Part shown: positions 17,298-25,464 of the stretch, piece after piece
Layout: each line of letters starts with the position of its first letter
How positions within the stretch are numbered: the stretch's first letter is position 1
Source: Opitutaceae bacterium
GTDB lineage: Bacteria > Verrucomicrobiota > Verrucomicrobiia > Opitutales > Opitutaceae
Reading direction: 5' to 3'
DNA: 64,000 nt
Assembly: GCA_017994935.1 (NCBI GenBank)
Contig: JAGOJU010000007.1
Location: forward strand, 7,636 to 71,635
Translations under genes and position numbers: made by a program
The notes under the pieces: model-generated
What the model saw: the letters and a program-made list of their open reading frames with translations, nothing else
Database searches by the model: none
What the model was told of the DNA's origin: nothing

Positions 17298-18455
17298 ATG
17301 AACAAGCTCCTTCAATACCTGCTCCTCGTTGCAATCTCCTCTCCTCTCCTCGCAACCGCGCAGACTGCGGCACCGAAGAGCAGCGATCTCACCAAGGCAG
17401 ACCCCAGCATGGGCGCAGGGAAGGAGGCGGCCGCAAATGTGGAATGGCATGATGTCACGACCTGGGGCGTCGAAGGGCGCGAATTCGTCAATGAGAAACG
17501 GCTTCGCTGGTTTGACCGCCTTCCGGCAGCGGCTGAAGGGAAAGTCACGAAGAATGTGTGGAACCTGAGTCGTGATTCCGCGGGCATGGTGGTGCATTTT
17601 GCGACGGACGCCTCGTCGCTCCACGTCCATTATCTGCTTTCCAGGGATAGATTGGCCATTCCCCACATGCCTGCCACAGGCGCGAGTGGAGTTGATTTTT
17701 ATGCGCGCAATGCCAGGGGGGAATGGAAATGGGTGAACGTAACCAAGCCCGCCACCCGTGAGGTCAAGGTCGAGGTCATCAAGGGCCTGATGCCGGGATT
17801 CCGTGAATACGCTGCGTATCTGCCGCTCTACAATGGCGTCGAGTTTCTCAAGATCGGTGTTCCGGCAGGCTCACATTTCGAGCCTCTCGCACCCCGCAGC
17901 AAGAGGCCGATAGTATTTTATGGCACTTCGATCACCCATGGTGCCTGCGCCTCGCGCCCGGGCATGAACCACACCGCCATTCTGGGGCGACGCTTCGATC
18001 TTCCCGTGGTCAATCTCGGTTTCTCCGGCAATGGCCGCATGGATGCCGCGGTCGGGGATTGCCTGACCCGGATCGATGCGGCTGTGTACGTCATTGACTG
18101 CCTTCCCAACATGGGGCCTGAGCTGGTCACGGAAAGGACTGCGCCTCTGGTCCGGCAGATTCGTGCGGTGAAGGCGACAACGCCCATCGTGCTGGTCGAG
18201 GACAGGCGATTCACCAATGAGTGGATCCTTCCGGGCAAGAAACTGCTTCATGACAGGAATCATGCCGCGCTTCGGGCGGCCTATGACGGACTTTTGAAGG
18301 AAGGCGTGAAGAACCTGTTCTACGTCCCCGGCGACCATCTGTACGGTGACGACACCGAGGGAGCTACCGACGGATCGCATGCGAGCGATCTTGGATTCAT
18401 GCGCCAGGCGGATGTGATGGAGCCGATCCTGAGAAAAGCCCTCGCGGCGAAATAG
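17298..18455 (+). CDS. Secreted SGNH/GDSL-type esterase with GxDLY-like N-terminal domain
   Basis: A 385-residue exported hydrolase. Residues 1-21 form a signal peptide (ending ATAQTA). An N-terminal beta-domain containing GVDFYARN resembles the GxDLY region found ahead of this SGNH group. The catalytic domain has block I GTSITHG (nucleophile Ser near residue 213), the block II GFSGNG glycine, and the late DGSHASDLG supplying Asp and His. It would deacylate an esterified, probably carbohydrate, substrate outside the cytoplasm. It stands alone on the plus strand, 101 bp after the metal ATPase, and converges with the TPR gene. The substrate cannot be inferred. Confidence 0.87.
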   Translation: MNKLLQYLLLVAISSPLLATAQTAAPKSSDLTKADPSMGAGKEAAANVEWHDVTTWGVEGREFVNEKRLRWFDRLPAAAEGKVTKNVWNLSRDSAGMVVHFATDASSLHVHYLLSRDRLAIPHMPATGASGVDFYARNARGEWKWVNVTKPATREVKVEVIKGLMPGFREYAAYLPLYNGVEFLKIGVPAGSHFEPLAPRSKRPIVFYGTSITHGACASRPGMNHTAILGRRFDLPVVNLGFSGNGRMDAAVGDCLTRIDAAVYVIDCLPNMGPELVTERTAPLVRQIRAVKATTPIVLVEDRRFTNEWILPGKKLLHDRNHAALRAAYDGLLKEGVKNLFYVPGDHLYGDDTEGATDGSHASDLGFMRQADVMEPILRKALAAK

Positions 18456-18467
18456 GTGGATTCTTCG

Positions 18468-19712
18468 TCAGCGGGAGCGCGAGCTGAGCGCGATCAACTG
18501 AAAGAGGATGAAGGCGAAGAAGAACGCCTGTTGCGCGGATCCCGCCATTGGCTGTCCATTGTGAATCATCAGCGTGGCCGCGGCGCCGAGCACCGCCAGG
18601 CCAGCGGTGGCGGCGCCCAGGATCAGTCGCACCCTGGCGCGGTGGAGCCATGTGGCCGCGACACAGAGCGAGAGCACGGCGAGAGTGACTGCGCCAAAAC
18701 CGGCGGTATCCGAATCCGAAATCAGCCAGGCCGCTGTCGTGGCGATCAGCGCCGCAAGGACGATGCCGAACAGGGTGCTGCCAAGGCGCTGGTCTGGCGA
18801 CAGGACGTGGCGCCCGAATCGGTCCAGCCGGAGCATGAGGTTGAACAAGGGCTGGGAGGTCCAGGAGAGGTAGATGAAGAGGAAGAAGAGTGCGAGCAAC
18901 GGGGTGAACAACCATTGTAGATCAGGGAAGGATTCGGACAGGCTGCCGATGATGCGCCCGCCGAAGAAGATCCCGATGATGAATGCGGCCTGTAGCCACC
19001 CGCTCTGGCGCCCGATCCAGAGGTAGTAGGCCAGCATCAGGCGATAGACGGGATTCCTGGCCTTGAGTGCCTCGAGCATCCCTTGGCGCGCGTAGTCGAG
19101 CCCGGGATTGAGACGCAGGGCCTCGCGAAAATGGACCTGGGCCCTGCGAGGATCATTCTGGTGCAGGCAGTTCCAACCCTGGTTGGCGTGTGACAGGGCG
19201 TTGTCGGGTTCGCGGCTGAGGGCAAAATCCACGGTTTCGGCCGCTTCCTGCTTTCGGCCCAGTTGGGTCAGCGCCATCGCCCTGAAATTGGCCGCTTCCA
19301 CGTGTTCCGCGTCGATTGCGAGCGCATCCTCTGCGGATTGCAGTGCGAGCTTCCAGTTGCGCAGCGAAAATTGAACGGCTGACTGCAGCACGTGAGCCTC
19401 CGCATCGTGGGGGTCCATGCGAAGGGCCTCGCGGATGGAGGCAAGGGCCTCGGTTTGACGTCCCATCCGGTGCAGGACGAAACTGAGAATGCGATGAGGC
19501 ATGGGCTCCGCCGGAGCGAGGCTCACGGCCGTGCGCGCTTCGCGCAGCCCCTCTTCCGTGCGATTCTGATGCACGCAGCAGAGCGCGAGAATGACGTGCG
19601 CGGTTGCGTTGCCGGGATCCTCGGCAAGGGCGACGCGGGTCTCGCGTTCGGCGTCGGCGGGGCGCGACTGCGCGAGGAGCACCTCGGCGCGGGTGAGGTG
19701 AACGCTCATCAC
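18468..19712 (-). CDS. TPR-repeat membrane protein coupled to an AAA ATPase
   Basis: A 414-residue protein. Residues 1 to about 215 are tandem tetratricopeptide repeats, about six 34-residue units with the typical A-x-x-x-P/DP periodicity. The C-terminal part (about 225-414) has five or six hydrophobic helices, for example QAAFIIGIFFGG, LFTPLLALFFLFIYL and QAFFFAFILFQLIAL. The likely topology is a cytoplasmic TPR domain anchored to the inner membrane. Its start codon overlaps the stop of the upstream AAA-ATPase gene by 4 bases (ATGA at 19709-19712), which indicates translational coupling and probably a complex of the two proteins. I do not know a named family with this combination; the function is open. 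Confidence 0.8.
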   Translation of the reverse strand: MMSVHLTRAEVLLAQSRPADAERETRVALAEDPGNATAHVILALCCVHQNRTEEGLREARTAVSLAPAEPMPHRILSFVLHRMGRQTEALASIREALRMDPHDAEAHVLQSAVQFSLRNWKLALQSAEDALAIDAEHVEAANFRAMALTQLGRKQEAAETVDFALSREPDNALSHANQGWNCLHQNDPRRAQVHFREALRLNPGLDYARQGMLEALKARNPVYRLMLAYYLWIGRQSGWLQAAFIIGIFFGGRIIGSLSESFPDLQWLFTPLLALFFLFIYLSWTSQPLFNLMLRLDRFGRHVLSPDQRLGSTLFGIVLAALIATTAAWLISDSDTAGFGAVTLAVLSLCVAATWLHRARVRLILGAATAGLAVLGAAATLMIHNGQPMAGSAQQAFFFAFILFQLIALSSRSR

Positions 19713-21136
19713 TTTTTCACCCCGAGGAAGGTGAGGACATCGTCATAGAGACCGCTTTGATTTGCGTAGAGCGCGTGATTGCGCGCGGTCTCGAACCATT
19801 CCCTGGTTGTAGGGCGGAGCTGTTTCACCGCTGCCAGGAGGTCTCCCTCCATCATGGGCTTGACCTTGCCGGTCTTGAGGGCATCTCGCAGACGGGCCTC
19901 GATGGCGAGATCGATGACCGCCTTGATGTCCGCACCGGAAAAGCCGTCGGTCTTTCGGGCAATCACATCGTAGTCGATCAGGTCCGTGGGTTTTCCCTCA
20001 AGCTGGAGACGCACGATTTCAGCGCGTGCCTTGAAATCGGGCGGCGGCACAAAAATGATGCGGTCAAAGCGTCCCGGGCGCCGGAAGGCGGCATCGAGGT
20101 GCCAGGGGGCATTGGTGGCGGCGAGAATGAGGACGCCTTCGTTGGAACTCTGCACACCGTCGAGTTCGCTGAGGAACTGGTTGATCAACTGGCGCCCGCC
20201 GCTTTTCAGGAGGTCGGCACGGTTCGCGCCGAGAGCGTCCACTTCGTCGAAGAACAGGACACAGGGGCGGTTGGCGCGGGCGTGCTCAAACAGGGCGTGG
20301 AGATTCTTTTCACTCTGCCCGATCCACATCTCGAGGACATCGTTGATGCCGACGGCGACAAAATTGATGTTTACGTGGCCCGCCGTCGCGCGCGCGAGAA
20401 ACGTCTTTCCACATCCCGGCGGACCATAGAGCAGGATGCCACCGCCGACCTTTTTCCCGTAGGCCTTGTAGAGTTCCGGCTGCTGCATGGGGAGAATGAT
20501 CTTCATCCGGATCTCTTCCTTGATGTCCTCCATGCCGCCGACATCTGCAAAGGTGAGCTTCGGTTTCTCCACCTCGAATCCGGTTGGCTGCGACAAGCCC
20601 TCGACAGGCAGGCGCTCCCGGCCTTCGCCATCAGCTTCGGAACCATGCCCCTCAGGGGAATCCGGATCAGGTCTGGACGCCTCCCGTCGCTTTGGCGTCA
20701 GGGATTCATCGGGAAACACCTGGGCGAAATTGCGGGCGAGTTCGTCGTCGGTGCATTCGGCATTCGCTGCAATCGCGCGACGATAGAGATTGGCGGCCAG
20801 CCGGCGTTCGCCCCCGCGGAGCACGAGCCGGGCGTGGAGGATCAGCGCCTTCGGTGGCGCACGATCGGGGGAGGTGAGGGCTTCGACGATCACCAACGCA
20901 GCGCTGTGTTTGCCCTGCTGATAAAAGGTCGCTGCCAGGCCCAGCCGCGCCTGAAGGCTGTCGGGCTGCAATTGCAGCGCGCGTTTGAAAAGGGTCTCCG
21001 CGTGGAGAAACCCCCCGTGCTTGAGCAATGTGTCCGCTGCGAATGTCAGCAACGGGGCGTTGTCGGGGGAAAATCGCAGAGCCTCCCGCAATGGCAGGGG
21101 AAGCAGTTCTGACGCAAGTGGGTCCTCGGAAGACAT
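19709..21136 (-). CDS. TPR-AAA ATPase (classic AAA, Vps4/Cdc48-like core)
   Basis: A 475-residue protein from ATG 21136 (MSSEDPLASE). Residues about 10-135 contain TPR-like helices, followed by an acidic, Pro-rich linker (about 145-185). The classic AAA module comes next: FADVGGMEDIKEEI, Walker A GPPGCGKT, Walker B VLFFDEVDAL, sensor 1 ATNAPWHLD, and arginine finger region FRRPGRFDR. The pore-loop position reads EMWIGQSE, with Trp as in Vps4/katanin/spastin enzymes. There is no protease domain, unlike FtsH, so it should remodel or extract proteins. Its stop overlaps the start of a TPR membrane protein, an obvious partner. Frame upstream of 21136 is basic, low-complexity and probably untranslated. 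Confidence 0.87.
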   Translation of the reverse strand: MSSEDPLASELLPLPLREALRFSPDNAPLLTFAADTLLKHGGFLHAETLFKRALQLQPDSLQARLGLAATFYQQGKHSAALVIVEALTSPDRAPPKALILHARLVLRGGERRLAANLYRRAIAANAECTDDELARNFAQVFPDESLTPKRREASRPDPDSPEGHGSEADGEGRERLPVEGLSQPTGFEVEKPKLTFADVGGMEDIKEEIRMKIILPMQQPELYKAYGKKVGGGILLYGPPGCGKTFLARATAGHVNINFVAVGINDVLEMWIGQSEKNLHALFEHARANRPCVLFFDEVDALGANRADLLKSGGRQLINQFLSELDGVQSSNEGVLILAATNAPWHLDAAFRRPGRFDRIIFVPPPDFKARAEIVRLQLEGKPTDLIDYDVIARKTDGFSGADIKAVIDLAIEARLRDALKTGKVKPMMEGDLLAAVKQLRPTTREWFETARNHALYANQSGLYDDVLTFLGVKK

Positions 21137-21240
21137 GCATCGGCATCCAAAACGCGATTTCCCGCCGCGGCGAGGCGAAGTTTCCGGCAAACGCCCAAAG
21201 GGATCCCGGCGCCGCAAAGCGGGTCACGACCGGAAATGAC

Positions 21241-22950
21241 TCAAAGCTTGAGGCGCCTGCGCGCCCATCGGGCGAGTGTCAGCCGGTGGATCTTGGCATT
21301 GTGGCGGACATCCACCGGAAACCGGGGGTGGATCAGGATTGCGCGGACGCAACGGAGATCAACTCGGGCGGGCTGCCGCAACGCCCACGCCAGCAGCTCC
21401 TTTTCGAGGGAGGAAGATCGTTTTGCCTCCGGCTTCAATTCGACGACGACGATCAGCTGCTGCTGGTCGCGGGGACCCGCCCCGACCAGCGCACTGCGCC
21501 GGACTGCCGGATGCCGATTGAAAATGGGCTCCACCTGTTCGGTGAAAAAAGTTCCTGCCGTGGTCACAACCCTTTCAATCCGCCGGCCGCAGAACCAAAG
21601 GCGCCCGCTTTCATCCAGGTATCCGCAGTCGCCCATGCGGTGCCAGCGGGGACGATTTTCCGAATTTCCCGATGTCTCCGGGATTTTTGCCAACGCATTG
21701 GACACGGGAAGACTGTCGTAGGACTGGGTTACCGGAGGCCCGTTGACGACAATTTCGCCGATTTCGCCGGTGGCGCATTCCCTGGCTTCCTCCATCGAGG
21801 CAATGGGACCGTCGGTGATGCGCAGGATTTTCACGCGCAGCGGGTCGAGGTGCGTGCTGCGCATCGGACGGCCCACACATGTTCCAGCGCCTTCCCATGT
21901 CAGCGAGGCGGTCCCTGCGAGAACCTCGTCGCCCGAAATCGTCGATACCGGCAGCGCTTCTGTTGACCCATAGGGGCTGTGAAGTTTCCCGTTCGGCAGA
22001 AGCGTCCGGGCAAGTTCCCAGAGAGACGGAGAGACGGGTGCGCCTGCGCAGAGCACGCGTCGAAGCGACGGCAGGGCGATGGAGCGTGCGGCAGCATGTT
22101 CCGCGATGATTCGCCAGAGCGTCGGAGAGCCGAAGGAATTGGTGACCTTCTCCTGTCTGATCGCGCGCACGATACCCGCGGGATCAAGTTGTGCCGGCCG
22201 GCCCGGATTGATTTCCGGGACGATCGTGGTCATCCCGAGCGCGGGATTGAACAGGGCGAAGATGGGAAGAAGGGGCAGATCGATCTCGCCGGGCTCAATG
22301 GTGTAGGTTTCCCGAATCATCGTCACCTGCGCGTCAAACATGCCATGCGTGTAACACACTCCCTTGGGGGCTCCGGTGGAACCCGAGGTGAACAGGATGG
22401 CCGCGAGGTCTGAAACGCCGACTGCCGCTGATTCCTGTCCCGCGCTTGTATTCAAAACGCCACTACGGATTTGATGCCTGCCGTCAGGCCGCGTGAGCCT
22501 GCTGGTGAGGCTGCGGTCGGCGCGGATCCGGACGTTGACCGACGAGAACGCGCGCAGTGCCAGCCGGCTCATCACCATCGCGAGGGATATGCCGAGGAGA
22601 GCCCGCGGACGGGTGTGGCGCACGCAGCGCAGGAAAGAGCGCAGTCCCATGCCCGGATCAATCACGACCGGCACCGCGCCCAGCCTGAAGAGAGCGAAGA
22701 CGGATGCGATCAGCGGCAGACCCTGTCGGACCATCACGAGGGTGCGGTCGCCCCGCCTGACTCCACGGGTCCGGAGGCGGGCGACCCATGCCTCCACTTC
22801 CCTTTCGAGTTCGGCAAAGGAGAGCGTGAGGTAGTCGATGGATCCATCCTCGAGTCTCCCGCGGGGGATTTTCAACGCCGGCCGGCCGGGCTGGCTGTCC
22901 GCCATGGCGGTTAAATGCCTGGCGATGTTTGCCGGGACGGGTACACTCAT
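21241..22950 (-). CDS. AMP-forming acyl-CoA/beta-lactone synthetase, OleC-like
   Basis: A 569-residue ANL-superfamily enzyme. The ATP-binding loop is LFTSGSTGAPKG, followed by the substrate-side block FNPALGMTTIVPEINPGRP, the SFGSPTLW helix and an SPYGSTEALP adenylate motif. WHRMGDCGYLDESGRLWFCGR is the A8 region. The FNPALGMTT...NSFGSP combination is what I associate with OleC beta-lactone synthetases of long-chain olefin synthesis and closely related fatty-acid ligases. No OleA thiolase, OleB hydrolase or OleD reductase is encoded within the window, so the pathway assignment is tentative. A YitT-family membrane gene ends 27 bp upstream on the same strand, suggesting a shared transcript. Confidence 0.78.
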   Translation of the reverse strand: MSVPVPANIARHLTAMADSQPGRPALKIPRGRLEDGSIDYLTLSFAELEREVEAWVARLRTRGVRRGDRTLVMVRQGLPLIASVFALFRLGAVPVVIDPGMGLRSFLRCVRHTRPRALLGISLAMVMSRLALRAFSSVNVRIRADRSLTSRLTRPDGRHQIRSGVLNTSAGQESAAVGVSDLAAILFTSGSTGAPKGVCYTHGMFDAQVTMIRETYTIEPGEIDLPLLPIFALFNPALGMTTIVPEINPGRPAQLDPAGIVRAIRQEKVTNSFGSPTLWRIIAEHAAARSIALPSLRRVLCAGAPVSPSLWELARTLLPNGKLHSPYGSTEALPVSTISGDEVLAGTASLTWEGAGTCVGRPMRSTHLDPLRVKILRITDGPIASMEEARECATGEIGEIVVNGPPVTQSYDSLPVSNALAKIPETSGNSENRPRWHRMGDCGYLDESGRLWFCGRRIERVVTTAGTFFTEQVEPIFNRHPAVRRSALVGAGPRDQQQLIVVVELKPEAKRSSSLEKELLAWALRQPARVDLRCVRAILIHPRFPVDVRHNAKIHRLTLARWARRRLKL

Positions 22951-22977
22951 GGCCTCGTCGCGTTTGGGTCCGCGGGG

Positions 22978-23886
22978 CTACACATGGGGCAGGAAGCCCT
23001 GGCCCCGAACTTCCGAGGCATCGAGCAGAATGACAAACGCCTGTGGATCGATTGCGCGGACATGGCGCTTCAGCTGCACGGACTCGCCGGGATTCATCAC
23101 AACCATCAGCACATCATACCGGGTGTCCGAAAAACCTCCGCGACCGTTCAGGATCGTGAGTCCCAGGGGAATTTTTCTCAGGATCGCCTCACGAATCTCG
23201 TCCGAATGTCGCGAGACAATCAGCGCAACGCGGGATTGGTTAAATCCCGTGAGAACGGAGCGTGCTGTCTGACCGACCACAAACGTGCTTACAAGCCCGG
23301 CCAGCGCCTGCTCCGCCGAAAAGATGGAGGCTGCGGCGAGAAGCACCGTGGCATCGAGAAGGATCAACGCGTGAGCGATATTCATTCCGGTCGTGCGGTT
23401 GATTGCGGCGGCGGCCGCACTGAAGCCCCCGACCGATGAACCGCCGCGCAGGACCAGGCCGATCCCGAGACCCACGCCGGCCCCGCCGCACAGGCCGGCG
23501 AGCACCGGATTGGAGGTCAATGGAGCGAGATTGCGCGAGAGCACAACGAAGAGCGGCAGGAGCAGGGCACCCGCAAGGCTCTTCAGCACGAAACGGCGTC
23601 CCATGATGAACCCGCATGCCAGCAGGATCCCTGCATTCAAGATCCACTGGGTGTATCCGGGTTCCAGGCCGGTGGCCTCGTGCAGAACGAGCGATGCCCC
23701 CACCACGCCTCCCGGAGGCACACCGGCATGGCGGAGCAGGACATTGAAACTGAGGGCCGCAATCGCTGATCCCACGACCAGCAGGACGACCGAGGGCACG
23801 CCCTGGTCCCATGCGCGGGGAGGCCGGCGTTCACGCGGCCTCCTTTCTGGTACTGATGATCCAGGTGTGCGTTCGCTCGGGGACAT
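22978..23886 (-). CDS. YitT-family membrane protein with DUF2179 domain
   Basis: A 302-residue inner-membrane protein starting at ATG 23886 (MSPSERTPGS). After a basic, Pro-rich leader, five to six transmembrane helices span about residues 25-195 (VPSVVLLVVGSAIAALSFNV, then a GVPPGGVVGASLVL segment). A soluble C-terminal domain (about 210-300) contains ALIVSRHSDEIREAIL, GRGGFSDTRYDVLMVV and IDPQAFVILLDASEVRG, matching the DUF2179 domain of YitT proteins. Members are predicted transporters of unknown substrate. The frame runs on upstream to 24045, but that part overlaps the intergenic leader and lacks conservation. Its stop is 27 bp from the AMP-ligase start. Confidence 0.87.
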   Translation of the reverse strand: MSPSERTPGSSVPERRPRERRPPRAWDQGVPSVVLLVVGSAIAALSFNVLLRHAGVPPGGVVGASLVLHEATGLEPGYTQWILNAGILLACGFIMGRRFVLKSLAGALLLPLFVVLSRNLAPLTSNPVLAGLCGGAGVGLGIGLVLRGGSSVGGFSAAAAAINRTTGMNIAHALILLDATVLLAAASIFSAEQALAGLVSTFVVGQTARSVLTGFNQSRVALIVSRHSDEIREAILRKIPLGLTILNGRGGFSDTRYDVLMVVMNPGESVQLKRHVRAIDPQAFVILLDASEVRGQGFLPHV

Positions 23887-23957
23887 GAAAGTTTGGGTCG
23901 AACAAACTTGTGACCCGAGGTGGGGGCCAAACGCAAGTTTGACCCGTTGTCCGCAAT

Positions 23958-25460
23958 CTACCGTCTTGGTGCCTTGGACTTGACGCTCGACCTGCCCTGC
24001 ACTGCCGCATTCATCCCTGACCGCCAATCCTGCACTGCCGCCCATTCGGCGCTTGTTGCATGGAGGGGATCGAAGCGGCTGGGATCGAAGTCAACATAGA
24101 GTTTCCGATAGCGTGCGGGGTCGAAATCAGGATTGGGCGTGTTCGATTGGGCCCCGATTGCGGTGCGCCAGTCGGCGAGTGTTTTCCGCATCGCCGTCAC
24201 CCGGCCCGGATAGCTCGCCGCCAGATTTTTCTTTTCGCCAATGTCATTGGTGAGCAGGTACAACTCAGGCGCATCGGGGGCGTCGTAATACTCGATGAGC
24301 TTCCAATCGCCCTCACGCACTGCTCCACCCGGCCTCCCGCCCTGATTGTTGTAGTGCGGAAAATGCCACAGGAAGGTCTGCTCCGGCGAAGTGGCCGGAT
24401 CTTTGAGAATGGAGGCGAAGGAGCCTGCGTCCAGTCCCGATGGTGCCGGCTGGCCGGCGAGTTCGAGAAGTGTCGGGATCCAGCCGGTGTTGATGATCGG
24501 GGTGTCGACCGTAACGCCTGCGGCAAGGTGACCCGGCCAGCGGACGATGAGCGGAATACGCAATCCACCCTCGTAGAGATATCCCTTCCCGGCGCGGTAG
24601 GGCGTGTTGTGCGTCACACGTTGATGATTCGCTTCCGGCACATGCAGGCCGCCGTTGTCGGAGGTGAAGACGACGATCGTATTCTCCCTCAGGTGCAGTG
24701 CATCGAGTTTGGCGAGCAATTGGCCGACGGCCTTGTCCATCGACGAAATGACGGCGGCGTAGACGGGTTCAAATGCATCCTTGTGTGCGGCTGTCTGTTC
24801 GGGAGTGGCGGCGTAGGGTATGTGCGGAGTGTAGTGCGCGAGGTAGAGGAGAAAGGGCTGGTCGCGGTGTTCCTCCAAGAATTTCTCGGCGGAACGGGTC
24901 AGACCGAATTCGCCCTTGCTCCCTTCCGTGGCGGAGGGAGTGGTTTTGTTGGGACCGCCCAGCACGACGTCGAAACCGTGCTCCTCAGGTCCATAACCCT
25001 TTCCTCCGATGTGCCATTTGCCGATCGCGGCAGTGACATAGCCGGCTTGCTTGAAATAGCGCGCCATCGATTTTTCGCTCAGATCCACCTCCTGCCTGAT
25101 GATCGGGTGCAGCAGTTTCTGGGCGGGAGAGTCGGCGCGACCCGGAAGGTAGGTGGTGAGATGGAGGCGCGCGGGTGTCTTGCCCGTGAGCAAGCCCGCT
25201 CGCGAAGGCGAGCAGATCGGCTGGGCGCAATAGGCGCTCGTGAACCGCATCCCTTCACGGGCGAGTTGATCGAGGTGGGGAGTCTGATGATCCGGCCGGC
25301 CGTAGCAGTGGAGATCATCGATTCCCAGATCGTCGCACAGGATGAAGACGATGTTGGGATGATCCGACGTGGCCGCGTGAATTGGAAATCCCGCGATGAG
25401 GAGGCCCAGAAAGGCGGTGGCTGCGCGCAGTGTTCTTCGAAGTAATGCAGGTAAGGTCAT
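23958..25460 (-). CDS. Secreted Cys-type sulfatase
   Basis: A 500-residue sulfatase starting at ATG 25460 (MTLPALLRRTLRAATAFLG). A signal peptide covers about residues 1-30 (AGFPIHAA). The metal-binding segment is FILCDDLGIDDLHCYG, and the formylglycine motif is Cys83-Ser-Pro-Ser-Arg87 in QPICSPSRAGLLTG. VFTSDNGGL carries the late Asp/Asn ligands. It ends in a basic tail (SSVKSKAPRR). The alpha/beta-hydrolase gene upstream stops at 25465, only 4 bp before this start, so the pair forms an operon. That suggests joint removal of sulfate and acyl groups from a decorated polysaccharide, an inference from context. A longer upstream frame to 25781 overlaps the hydrolase and is rejected. Confidence 0.92.
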   Translation of the reverse strand: MTLPALLRRTLRAATAFLGLLIAGFPIHAATSDHPNIVFILCDDLGIDDLHCYGRPDHQTPHLDQLAREGMRFTSAYCAQPICSPSRAGLLTGKTPARLHLTTYLPGRADSPAQKLLHPIIRQEVDLSEKSMARYFKQAGYVTAAIGKWHIGGKGYGPEEHGFDVVLGGPNKTTPSATEGSKGEFGLTRSAEKFLEEHRDQPFLLYLAHYTPHIPYAATPEQTAAHKDAFEPVYAAVISSMDKAVGQLLAKLDALHLRENTIVVFTSDNGGLHVPEANHQRVTHNTPYRAGKGYLYEGGLRIPLIVRWPGHLAAGVTVDTPIINTGWIPTLLELAGQPAPSGLDAGSFASILKDPATSPEQTFLWHFPHYNNQGGRPGGAVREGDWKLIEYYDAPDAPELYLLTNDIGEKKNLAASYPGRVTAMRKTLADWRTAIGAQSNTPNPDFDPARYRKLYVDFDPSRFDPLHATSAEWAAVQDWRSGMNAAVQGRSSVKSKAPRR

Positions 25461-25464
25461 GGGT

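Noticed and set aside
24060..25445. Plus-strand frame of 461 codons opposite the second sulfatase
   Set aside because: A shadow of a gene with an intact CSPSR motif; no domain, signal or ribosome site.
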